A stretch of 64,000 bases of DNA from positions 3,286,001 to 3,350,000 of the forward strand of contig NZ_AP024094.1 in assembly GCF_015140455.1 (NCBI RefSeq), given 5' to 3'. Under the pieces are notes generated by a model, which did not search any database, was not told the origin of the DNA, and was given only the letters and a program-made list of their open reading frames with translations. This DNA comes from Jeongeupia sp. HS-3 (GTDB lineage: Bacteria > Pseudomonadota > Gammaproteobacteria > Burkholderiales > Chitinibacteraceae). Made by a program: the position numbers and the translations under genes. This document shows positions 51,916 to 61,148 of the stretch, one piece after another. Each line of letters starts with the position of its first letter. The first letter of the stretch is position 1.

Positions 51916-53769
51916 ATGCACGTTTTTTATGACGAGGATGGCGGATTCAAGGTCGCCACGGTGAAAGAGGCGCAGGCTGCCAGCTTCATGATCGAAGACG
52001 TGCGCGGCAAGCGCGGCAAGATCAAGGCGGCCAACGTGCTGCTCAAGTTCGAGCGCCCCGATCCGGCCAGCTTGCAGAGCGAAGCCGAGGCCCTGGCTGC
52101 GGATATCGACGTCGATTTCCTCTGGGAAGTCTGCGGCGCCGACGAGTTCGGCTTTGACGATATCGCCGCCGAGTACTTTGGCGCGGGCCCGACGCCGCAG
52201 CAGCAGGCCGCGGTACTGATCCGCATCTCGCAAGCGCCGATGTACTTCTACAAGAAGGGCCGTGGCCGCTACAAGGCCGCGCCCGAAGAGAACGTCAAGG
52301 CGGCGCTGGCCGGGCTGGAGCGCAAGAAGCGCGAAGCCGAGCAGATGGCCGCCTGGCAGGCCGAGCTTGAAGCCGGCGCGCTGCCGGAGGCGTTCGCGCC
52401 CAATCTCAAGCGCCTGATCCACCGTCCGGACAAGAACAGCCTTGAATACAAGGCGCTCGCCGCCGCCGCCGATGCGCAGCACACCAGCGTGCTGCGGCTG
52501 CTCGATCACGTCGGCGCGATTCCCGATATCGAGCAGTATTTCCTCGATAGCTTCGAAATCGAATACTTCCCCAAGGGGCGCACCGGCGTCACCGACGCCA
52601 ACCTCGCCGCACCCGACGATCTGCGGCTCGCCGATGTCGAGGCATTCTCGATCGACGACGTCACCACGACCGAAATCGACGACGCCTTCAGCATCAAGAA
52701 GCTGGCCAACGGCAACTGGCAGGTCGGCATCCATATCGCCGCGCCGGTGCTGGGTATCGCGCCGGGCAGCCCGCTCGATGAGCAGGTGTTCGAGCGGCTG
52801 TCGACCGTGTATTTCCCCGGCGACAAGATCACCATGCTGCCGGATTCGGCGGTCGATGTGTTCACGCTTGAGGCCGGCAGCGCCCGCCCGGCGGTGAGCA
52901 TGTATCTGGAGCTGAATCCGGGGCTGGACGTGGTGGCGCATCGTTCGCAGGTCGAACGCGTGCCCATGGTCGCCAATCTGCGTCACGACCAGATCGAAAC
53001 GCATTTCAATGAAGACACCGCCGGCAAGGATGGCGGTGACTATCCGTACAGGACCGAACTGAACTTCCTCTGGACCTTGGCCAACGCGCTTGAAGCCCGC
53101 CGTGGTCGCGCCGAAGACCCGAACGCGCCGGTGCGGCTCGATTACAGCTTCTATGTCGACAAGCTCGCCGATGGCACGAAGAAGGTGCGCATCCAGCCAC
53201 GCAAGCGCGGCTCACCGATGGACAAGCTCGTCGCCGAGATGATGATCTTCGTCAACAGCACCTGGGGCATGGATTTGCACAAGGCCGAGATCGCGGCGAT
53301 CTACCGGGTGCAAGGGCAGGGGCGTGTGCGCATGACCACGCAGTTCGGCCCGCACGTTGGCCTTGGTGTTGAATGCTACGCCTGGTCGAGTTCGCCGCTG
53401 CGCCGCGCGGTCGACTTCGTCAACCAGACGCAGATTGTCTCGATGATTCGCGAGACGACGCCGCGCTTTGCCAAGAACGATGCCGAGCTCTTTGGCGCGA
53501 TCGGTTCCTTCGATACCGCCTACGCGGCGTATGGTGAATTCCAGGACAAGATGGAACGTTACTGGTGCCTGCGCTACCTTGAACAGGAGAACCTGACCGA
53601 ATTGAGCGCGACCCTGATCAAGGAGAACCTCGTGCGCATCGATGGCATGCCAATGGTCATGCGTGTGCCGGGTTTGCCGGAATTGCCGGCCGGTTCATCG
53701 GTCAAACTGCAAAGGCTGGCGATCGACTTTCTTGAACTCACCGTCGACTGCCGTCTGGCAACCATCTGA
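51916..53769 (+). CDS. RNB-domain exoribonuclease (RNase II family)
   Basis: This 617-residue protein has an N-terminal region of about 230 residues unlike E. coli RNase II, then the RNB catalytic domain (FSIDDVTTTEIDDAF at 244-258). The four acidic metal ligands appear as Asp247, Glu253, Asp255 and Asp256; in E. coli RNase II the second is Asp. The later segment LRRAVDFVNQTQI holds the conserved Arg region. It lacks a recognisable S1 domain of usual length at the C-terminus. It would degrade RNA 3'-5'. A zinc-ribbon protein gene follows after 12 bases. Confidence 0.85.
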   Translation: MHVFYDEDGGFKVATVKEAQAASFMIEDVRGKRGKIKAANVLLKFERPDPASLQSEAEALAADIDVDFLWEVCGADEFGFDDIAAEYFGAGPTPQQQAAVLIRISQAPMYFYKKGRGRYKAAPEENVKAALAGLERKKREAEQMAAWQAELEAGALPEAFAPNLKRLIHRPDKNSLEYKALAAAADAQHTSVLRLLDHVGAIPDIEQYFLDSFEIEYFPKGRTGVTDANLAAPDDLRLADVEAFSIDDVTTTEIDDAFSIKKLANGNWQVGIHIAAPVLGIAPGSPLDEQVFERLSTVYFPGDKITMLPDSAVDVFTLEAGSARPAVSMYLELNPGLDVVAHRSQVERVPMVANLRHDQIETHFNEDTAGKDGGDYPYRTELNFLWTLANALEARRGRAEDPNAPVRLDYSFYVDKLADGTKKVRIQPRKRGSPMDKLVAEMMIFVNSTWGMDLHKAEIAAIYRVQGQGRVRMTTQFGPHVGLGVECYAWSSSPLRRAVDFVNQTQIVSMIRETTPRFAKNDAELFGAIGSFDTAYAAYGEFQDKMERYWCLRYLEQENLTELSATLIKENLVRIDGMPMVMRVPGLPELPAGSSVKLQRLAIDFLELTVDCRLATI

Positions 53770-53781
53770 ACAGGCCTGACC

Positions 53782-54375
53782 ATGTTGCCCAAACGAAAAC
53801 TCAATGAACTCTTGCCGGTGCGCTTTCGCAACGGTGAACAGGTCAGACAATTCTCCAAGCCCTGCGTGCGCTGCGGCAATATGCTCGAGGCGCGTGACAT
53901 GGAGGGTGCGGCGCGGCTGATCGAAGATCACCTTGCCATCGCCGCGACCGCGCGCTGCCCCAAGTGCGGCGACTCCTTCGGCATTGCCTGCGTGATCGAG
54001 AACAACAAGCGCGTTCGTCGTGTCGTCATCCCGGCATGGGCCTTCGGTTTTTACCTGCGGAATCTGCCGGTACAGCCGGGCGAAATGGCGCCCACAGCGG
54101 CCGAATCGCGCCAGAGCCAAGGTCAGGGGCGGGCCCAGAGCCCGAACCCGCCAAGCGCTGGCGATGCGGCGCCGGTTCACCGTGCGCCGGCGCGGATCGA
54201 TCATCGCAATATCGTGCGCGCCGACGAGCTGGTCGGCCGCTATGGCGACAAGCCGATTCCTGCCTGGGTGGTCGTTGATGGCCTGCAACTCAATTTCGAG
54301 CGGGTCGAGTTGGGTGATCACGTTGCGGTGGGCGAATTCCTGCTCGACGGCTGCCTGGTTTACCGGGCGGTATGA
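53782..54375 (+). CDS. Uncharacterised protein with a zinc-ribbon-like Cys4 motif
   Basis: This protein of 197 residues is not recognised as a known family. Two CxxC pairs, CVRCG (about residue 28) and CPKCG (about 60), are spaced as in zinc ribbons. A Pro/Ala/Gln-rich linker (about 107-135) leads to a compact C-terminal part (about 140-197). It lies 12 bases after the RNB nuclease and shares its transcript, so an RNA-linked role is possible. A terminator follows. Confidence 0.6.
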   Translation: MLPKRKLNELLPVRFRNGEQVRQFSKPCVRCGNMLEARDMEGAARLIEDHLAIAATARCPKCGDSFGIACVIENNKRVRRVVIPAWAFGFYLRNLPVQPGEMAPTAAESRQSQGQGRAQSPNPPSAGDAAPVHRAPARIDHRNIVRADELVGRYGDKPIPAWVVVDGLQLNFERVELGDHVAVGEFLLDGCLVYRAV

Positions 54376-54393
54376 TGCCCAGTTCCGTCTGAC

Positions 54394-54421
54394 AAACCGG
54401 CCGCAAGGCCGGTTTTTCTTT
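54394..54421 (+). terminator. Rho-independent terminator after the zinc-ribbon gene
   Basis: A hairpin AAACCGGCC / GGCCGGTTT with GCAA loop is followed by TTCTTT, 18 bases after the stop. Confidence 0.85.
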
Positions 54422-54509
54422 GTCCGGCCCGCCTATGCGCCGCTGCTCCGAAACGACCATCGGCGGCTTTGGCCGGATGGACGAGCGGGGTGCCGCTTGC
54501 CAAAAACGC

Positions 54510-54525
54510 CATATATTAGAATATG
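54510..54525. promoter_or_regulatory. AT-rich inverted repeat upstream of the M60 protease gene
   Basis: CATAT-ATTAGA-ATATG sits in the 270-base gap before the secreted protease gene, next to TTGCCA (54498-54503) and a TTTTAAT stretch, so it is a likely promoter/operator region. A second hairpin, CCATGTC/GACATGG at 54594-54615, lies in the presumed 5' leader. No regulator is assigned. Confidence 0.4.
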
Positions 54526-54646
54526 TTGTTTTAATGATGTTTTGGCGTGACCTGCGCTTGTCTTACCCCTTCTGCATTGAAAGAATCGGCTCCCCATGTC
54601 GGCGAACGGACATGGCACTGACTCCAAAATAAAGAGGATGGACGAG

Positions 54647-56503
<1,857 letters not shown>

Positions 56504-56528
56504 ACCGGCGGTGATCGCGGAGCACTTG

Positions 56529-56557
56529 AGACCGGGCCTTGGGCCCGGTTTTTTTTC
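56529..56557 (+). terminator. Rho-independent terminator after the M60 protease gene
   Basis: Stem ACCGGGCC / GGCCCGGT is followed by eight T, 26 bases after the stop. Confidence 0.9.
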
Positions 56558-56654
56558 GCGGCGGCGGCTCGAACACCGGCGCCGGCGGTTCTAGCCGGGT
56601 AGGGGGCGTGGCGGGGCCAGATGTATCAAGCCGGCCGCTTGGCGAAAATACCGC

Positions 56655-56682
56655 TTGGATTGCCGGATGCGAGGTTTATAAT
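56655..56682 (+). promoter_or_regulatory. panD promoter
   Basis: TTGGAT (56655-56660) and a perfect TATAAT (56677-56682) are separated by 16 bases and lie about 40 bases before the panD ATG. Confidence 0.7.
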
Positions 56683-56723
56683 CCTGAGCCCTGTACATAG
56701 CTTCAGCCAGGCCGAGGTTCGCC

Positions 56724-57104
56724 ATGCAACGTTCGATGCTCAAATCCAAGATCCACCGTGTCACCACGACCCACTCGGAACTCAATTACGAGGGTTCGTG
56801 TGCGATTGACGAGAATCTGTTGGAAGCGGCAAACATCCTTGAATACGAAGAAATCGAAATCTGGAACGTCACCAACGGTGCGCGGCTGGCGACCTACGCC
56901 ATCAAGGCCGCACGCGGTTCGGGCATCATTTCGGTGAACGGCTCGGCTGCACGCCAGGCCCAGGTTGGCGATATGCTGATCATTGCGACCTTCGCCCGTT
57001 ACGAAGAGGCGGAAATCGTCAAGCACGAGCCGTCGCTGGTGTTCGTCGACGAAGCCAACCGCATGGTCAGCGTCAAGCACGCCACGCCGACACAGATGGT
57101 CTAA
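56724..57104 (+). CDS. panD: Aspartate 1-decarboxylase
   Basis: PanD makes beta-alanine for pantothenate and CoA. The 126-residue proenzyme has the self-cleavage site Gly24-Ser25 in NYEGSCAID; Ser25 becomes the pyruvoyl group. Lys9 (LKSKIHR) and the tail region with Asn72-like NGSAARQ are typical. The start ATG 56724 has GAGG 8 bases upstream; ATG 56736 is an internal alternative. It has its own promoter and stands apart from panB/panC. Confidence 0.96.
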   Translation: MQRSMLKSKIHRVTTTHSELNYEGSCAIDENLLEAANILEYEEIEIWNVTNGARLATYAIKAARGSGIISVNGSAARQAQVGDMLIIATFARYEEAEIVKHEPSLVFVDEANRMVSVKHATPTQMV

Positions 57105-57132
57105 GCGTCGCGGTCGTCGCGGCAGCGAGCTG

Positions 57133-57165
57133 TCTTCGGGCCACCTTCGGGTGGCCTTTGCGTTT
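57133..57165 (+). terminator. Terminator after panD
   Basis: Hairpin GGCCACC-TTC-GGGTGGCC followed by TTTGCGTTT, 28 bases after the panD stop. Confidence 0.75.
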
Positions 57166-57194
57166 GGTCCGTGATGAACGGCAAGCCAGAAAAC

Positions 57195-57284
57195 TTGCAA
57201 TTAGCGTGAATATTGCCGATATCTGATGAGAGCACACTGTGCGACTGATGCACCGAGGCCAGGCCCAAAAGCCTGGCCTTTTTG
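57195..57284 (+). ncRNA. Candidate small RNA ending in an orphan terminator
   Basis: In the 339-base gap between panD and the copper chaperone, a second strong terminator (AGGCCAGGC-CCAAAA-GCCTGGCC-TTTTT, 57255-57284) stands alone, 90 bases after the panD terminator. Upstream is a weak promoter-like pair TTGCAA (57196) / GATATC 17 bases on. A transcript of about 60 bases would result. The rest of the gap holds only the likely promoter of the next gene. The call is tentative. Confidence 0.35.
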
Positions 57285-57301
57285 TTGCCCGCGCGCCTAA
57301 G

Positions 57302-57307
57302 TACAAT
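57302..57307 (+). promoter_or_regulatory. -10 element before the PCuAC gene
   Basis: TACAAT lies about 137 bases before the ATG, leaving a long leader with no recognised structure. The -35 would fall in the T-run of the preceding terminator. Confidence 0.35.
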
Positions 57308-57443
57308 CCGGCCAGCGTCCTCCCGTCCGGGGCATGGTGCGCGCTTGCCGCTGCGATATCCGAGCCGGCGACTTGCGAGCAGCACTGGCGCGGCAATTGG
57401 AATCAGTAAAAAAACAATCCAGATCTCGACCAAGGAATACCCG

Positions 57444-57917
57444 ATGAAATCCATCCGCATGCTGTGCGGCGGCCTTGTGATGGCTGCCTTATCGTTGAGC
57501 GCCCAGGCGCACGAATACAAGGCCGGCGAGCTGTTCATCCACCACCCGTGGGCGCGTGCCACGCCACCGGGCGCGCAAAGTGGCGGTGTGTTCCTGCTGG
57601 TGAAAAACAGCGGCGACAAGGCCGACGAGCTGATCGGCGTTGAAACCGCCGCCGCCGGCACCGCCGAGCTGCACCAGATGAAGCTGGAGAACGGCGTGAT
57701 GAAAATGAATGCCGTCACCTCGGTCGAGATTCCGGCCAAGGGTGAAGCCGAACTCAAGCCCGGCGGCTATCACGTGATGCTGTTCAAGCTGGTCGCGCCT
57801 TTGAAGGAAGGCGACAAGTTTCCGCTGACGCTGAAGTTCAAGCGTGGCGGCAGCGTCAAGGTCGATATCAAGGTCGAAGCGATGGGGGCGAAGGCCGAGG
57901 CGATGCACGTGCACTGA
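57444..57917 (+). CDS. Periplasmic copper chaperone PCu(A)C
   Basis: This 157-residue protein has a signal peptide (cleavage near AQA/HE, residue 22). The PCuAC copper-site residues are visible: [10 protein letters not shown], HxM in TAELHQMKL, a Met in KMNAV, and HxM in GGYHVMLF; the C-terminus adds HVH. It hands Cu(I) to the CuA site of cytochrome oxidase in characterised systems. There is no SCO1 or copC next to it. ATG 57444 gives the signal peptide; the open frame upstream to 57282 does not. The stop codon forms the edge of the following repeat element. Confidence 0.9.
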   Translation: MKSIRMLCGGLVMAALSLSAQAHEYKAGELFIHHPWARATPPGAQSGGVFLLVKNSGDKADELIGVETAAAGTAELHQMKLENGVMKMNAVTSVEIPAKGEAELKPGGYHVMLFKLVAPLKEGDKFPLTLKFKRGGSVKVDIKVEAMGAKAEAMHVH

Positions 57918-58059
57918 GCTCGACCTCATTAGGCGGCTGCGCCTGCGCATTTTGTCCTCGTCCGATGCTCGGAATCCTCATGGACTTGATGTCCATTCCG
58001 GTTCCTGTGCTTCGGGCGTGAACAAACTGCTTTGGCTCGTTCGCCTACTGAGGCGAGCT
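57917..58059. repeat. MITE-like intergenic element with terminal inverted repeats
   Basis: A 143-base non-coding element is bounded by inverted repeats of about 18 bases: left AGCTCGACCTCATTAGGCG and right CGCCTACTGAGGCGAGCT, which match with one mismatch and one inserted base. Its centre has a smaller palindrome ATGGAC-TTGAT-GTCCAT. The left repeat starts at the last base of the PCuAC stop codon. It holds no ORF of note. It could be a dispersed repeat, a transcription-blocking hairpin, or both. After it come a short hairpin (ACGGCCCGT-GTAT-CGGGCCGT, 58072-58092) and the hemF leader. Confidence 0.6.
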
Positions 58060-58170
58060 ATCGTCGAATACGGCCCGTGTATCGGGCCGTTTTGCATGGT
58101 GCAGGCACGGGAAGGCCGGGCGACACAGGCGTATCATTCGGGGCATTCACCAATGCAGCCGGAAGCCGCC

Positions 58171-59076
58171 ATGAACCCGATCGCCGTCAAGGATTACCTG
58201 CTCTCCTTGCAGCAGAACATCGTCGCCACGCTGGAGAGCCATGACGGTGGCACTTTCATCGCCGATCGCTGGGAGCGGCCGGCTGGCGGTGGCGGTGTCA
58301 GCCGGGTGATCGAGGACTCGGCCTTGTTCGAGCGCGGTGGCGTGCTGTTCTCGCATGTGCTCGGCGACGCGATGCCGGGCTCTGCAACCGCGCACCGGCC
58401 CGAGCTGGCCGGCCGCAGCTGGGAGGCGATGGGGGTGTCGCTGGTGCTGCACCCGAAGAACCCCTATATCCCGACCGTGCACCTGAATGTGCGCTTTTTC
58501 CGCGCCTACGCCGACGGCGTCGACGACGTGTTCTGGTTCGGCGGTGGCATGGATCTGACGCCGTATTACGGCTTCGAGGAAGATGCCGTCCACTTCCACG
58601 CCACCTGTCGCGATGCACTGGCGCCGTTCGGCGACGGCTACTACCCCAAGTTCAAGGACTGGTGCGATGGCTATTTCTTCCTCAAGCATCGCAACGAGGC
58701 ACGCGGCATCGGCGGCATTTTCTTCGATGATCTGACCGAACTCGGTTTCGACGGCGGTTTCGCGATGATCCGCGCCGTCGGCGACGCTTTCCTGCCGGCG
58801 TATACGACCATCGTCGAGCGCCGCCGCGAACTGGCCTGGAGCGAGCGCGAGCGCGACTGGCAGGCGTACCGGCGCGGCCGCTATGTCGAATTCAACCTGG
58901 TCTGGGATCGCGGCACGCTGTTCGGCCTGCAGTCGGGCGGCCGCACCGAATCCATCCTCTGTTCGATGCCGCCGTCGGCCAAATGGCGCTACGACTGGCA
59001 ACCGCCAAACGGCTCGGAAGAAGAACGGCTGCTGACCGACTTCCTGCCGATCCGCGATTGGCTGCGCGAGGCCTGA
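58171..59076 (+). CDS. hemF: Oxygen-dependent coproporphyrinogen III oxidase
   Basis: HemF converts coproporphyrinogen III to protoporphyrinogen IX with O2. The 301-residue protein has the family regions [62 protein letters not shown] and [27 protein letters not shown] 58171 has GGAAG six bases upstream; ATG 58153 is a weaker option. It is the first gene before an APC transporter, with a 3-base gap. Confidence 0.96.
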   Translation: MNPIAVKDYLLSLQQNIVATLESHDGGTFIADRWERPAGGGGVSRVIEDSALFERGGVLFSHVLGDAMPGSATAHRPELAGRSWEAMGVSLVLHPKNPYIPTVHLNVRFFRAYADGVDDVFWFGGGMDLTPYYGFEEDAVHFHATCRDALAPFGDGYYPKFKDWCDGYFFLKHRNEARGIGGIFFDDLTELGFDGGFAMIRAVGDAFLPAYTTIVERRRELAWSERERDWQAYRRGRYVEFNLVWDRGTLFGLQSGGRTESILCSMPPSAKWRYDWQPPNGSEEERLLTDFLPIRDWLREA

Positions 59077-59079
59077 ACC

Positions 59080-60330
59080 GTGTCCTTGCTCAGCACCCGC
59101 CACCTGACCGCCTACTACGTCTCATCCCTGGTCGGTTCGGGCATTCTGGTCATTCCGGCGATGGCGGCCGAAATCGCCGGCCCGGCCGCCTTGATCGCGT
59201 GGCTGGCGCTGGTGGCGCTGTCTTATCCGGTGGCGCTGGTGTTCGCGCGGATTTCGGTCGCGTACCCCGATAGCAGCGGCATCGTGCGCTTCCTCGGCGT
59301 GTGCTTTCCACCGGTCGCGGCGCGCATCGCGGCTCTGCTGCTGCTGGGGACGATGATCCTCGGCAATCCGGTCGTCGGCCTCGCGGCGGCGCGTTATTTC
59401 TGCCACGCCCTCGGCATCACCAGTCCGTGGGGGCTGACGGCGATGGCGATCGCGGTGATGTGGGGCAATGTCGCGTTCAACCTCGGTGGCCTGCGTTTCG
59501 GCAGCCGCATGCAGACCTTGATGTTGTCGGCATTGGTGATCGTGCTGATCGGCGTGTTGGTGCTGGCCTTGCCGGCATCAAATACCGCCAATCTGGCACC
59601 GTTCGCGCCAAACGGCTTGTGGGCGGTCGGGATTGCCGCATCGGTGTGCTTCTTTTCGTTTCTGGGTTGGGAGAACGTCTCGACCGTCGCCACGCAGGTG
59701 AAAACGCCGGAAACGACGTTCCCGCGCGCGATCCGGCTGGCGCTGGTCGCCGTCGGCGGTCTTTATTTAGGCATCGCCGTCGTCTATGCGCTGGTGGTGC
59801 CGGCCGACGAAATCGGCGGCCAGTACGCGGTGATCAGCGCCTTGCTCGAACGCAGCGTGGGCCCGCGCGCCGGGCTGGCGGCCGATCTGATCGGCGGGGT
59901 GCTGTTGTTTGTCACCAGCAACGTCTGGGTGCTGGCGGCGGGGCGGCTGATGTCGGCCACTGCGCGAGATGGCGGCCTGCCGCCATGGCTGGCGCGCACC
60001 GTCGGCCGGGGCGAAACCCCGGTGCCGGCGCTGTGGCTGCTCGCGGCCTTGTACGCGCTGGTGTTGCTGGGCCTGCGCGTGTCGGGCCATAACGAGATGG
60101 CGATCATCCACTTGGCCGACCTGAATTTTCTGCTGGTTTACCTGTTTACCTTCTGGGCTGCTTGGCGGCACTTCCCCGATGCACCAACGCGGCGCCGGGC
60201 GCTGGCGGCGCTGGTCGGTACGGCGATGTTTTTGCCGTTCTTCATTTCCGGCGCGCGCTGGTCGGCGCTGGCGATTGCCATCGTCGCCGCGTGGGCGTGG
60301 TGGCGCAAACCACAGACTGTGGCAGCCTGA
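59080..60330 (+). CDS. APC superfamily amino acid transporter
   Basis: This 416-residue protein has about 12 transmembrane helices. The N-terminal [24 protein letters not shown] is the helix-1 motif of APC permeases (G-S/T-GI unwound region), and [15 protein letters not shown] is helix 6. The YjeH group of branched-chain or hydrophobic amino acid exporters is the closest match by layout. GTG 59080 is the start, 3 bases after hemF. The link with haem synthesis is probably only positional. The substrate is unknown. Confidence 0.85.
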   Translation: MSLLSTRHLTAYYVSSLVGSGILVIPAMAAEIAGPAALIAWLALVALSYPVALVFARISVAYPDSSGIVRFLGVCFPPVAARIAALLLLGTMILGNPVVGLAAARYFCHALGITSPWGLTAMAIAVMWGNVAFNLGGLRFGSRMQTLMLSALVIVLIGVLVLALPASNTANLAPFAPNGLWAVGIAASVCFFSFLGWENVSTVATQVKTPETTFPRAIRLALVAVGGLYLGIAVVYALVVPADEIGGQYAVISALLERSVGPRAGLAADLIGGVLLFVTSNVWVLAAGRLMSATARDGGLPPWLARTVGRGETPVPALWLLAALYALVLLGLRVSGHNEMAIIHLADLNFLLVYLFTFWAAWRHFPDAPTRRRALAALVGTAMFLPFFISGARWSALAIAIVAAWAWWRKPQTVAA

Positions 60331-60344
60331 TTCGGGAGAGACGA

Positions 60345-60857
60345 ATGAGCCGCTTGCTGATTACCCCCGGTGACATCACCACCCTGGCGGTCGATGCCAT
60401 CGTCAATGCCGCGAACACATCATTGCTCGGCGGTGGTGGCGTTGACGGCGCGATCCACCGCGCCGCCGGCCCGGGCCTGCTGGCCGAGTGCCGCACGCTG
60501 GGTGGCTGCCCGACCGGCGAGGCCAGGATCACCGCCGGCTACGATCTGCCGGCGCGCTACGTGATTCATACAGTCGGCCCGGTCTGGCACGGCGGCGACC
60601 ATGGCGAGGCCGCGCTGCTGGCAAGTTGCTATCGGCAGAGCATCTTGCTGGCCGAGGCGCACGGGATAAGCAGCCTGGCGTTTCCGGCGATCAGCTGCGG
60701 CGTGTACGGTTATCCGCTTGAGGCTGCAGTCGATATCGCCGTCACCACGGTGCGAAACATGCTTGCCGAGGCCGCCGCTGTGGCTGAAATCCACTTCGTG
60801 GCTTTCGATGACAAGGTATTAAAGGCTTATCAAACAAGGCTTGGCATCGACCGTTGA
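60345..60857 (+). CDS. Macrodomain protein (O-acetyl-ADP-ribose deacetylase type)
   Basis: This is a macrodomain of 170 residues like E. coli Ymd[39 protein letters not shown], and the ADP-ribose loop [16 protein letters not shown]. Such proteins remove O-acetyl or ADP-ribose groups. The Asn and Asp/Gly-rich active loop is intact. A GGGAGAG ribosome site supports ATG 60345, 14 bases after the transporter gene. Confidence 0.92.
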   Translation: MSRLLITPGDITTLAVDAIVNAANTSLLGGGGVDGAIHRAAGPGLLAECRTLGGCPTGEARITAGYDLPARYVIHTVGPVWHGGDHGEAALLASCYRQSILLAEAHGISSLAFPAISCGVYGYPLEAAVDIAVTTVRNMLAEAAAVAEIHFVAFDDKVLKAYQTRLGIDR

Positions 60858-61067
60858 TCGCCTGTAGCACCAAGGCACTGAGCTACATTAAGTTTTTTGC
60901 ATTTCAAACAATGCAGCACCGTTTTTTTCTGGCAAACTCGATCATCCGACCAAGCCAAATACTTACCGGTTTGTGGTTGGTGCAGCCCTTGCCTTGATGC
61001 AGCGTGCCTGCTGCGCGGCAACGCCGTGCGCGGTGCGTTGCGTTGAAATGACTGCCCGAACACCTCA

Positions 61068-61092
61068 AAGCTGGCCTGTGGCCGGCTTTTTT
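61068..61092 (+). terminator. Orphan terminator in the gltB leader
   Basis: Stem GCTGGCC-TGT-GGCCGGC is followed by six T, 55 bases before gltB and 210 bases after the macrodomain gene. The 291-base gap (60858-61148) otherwise holds no gene. It could end the hemF transcript, end a short leader RNA, or act as an attenuator of gltB. Confidence 0.7.
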
Positions 61093-61148
61093 ATCGCCTT
61101 TTATTTGTCGCATTTTGGCCAGCAGCCGCTGGAAAGGATACACGCGTG

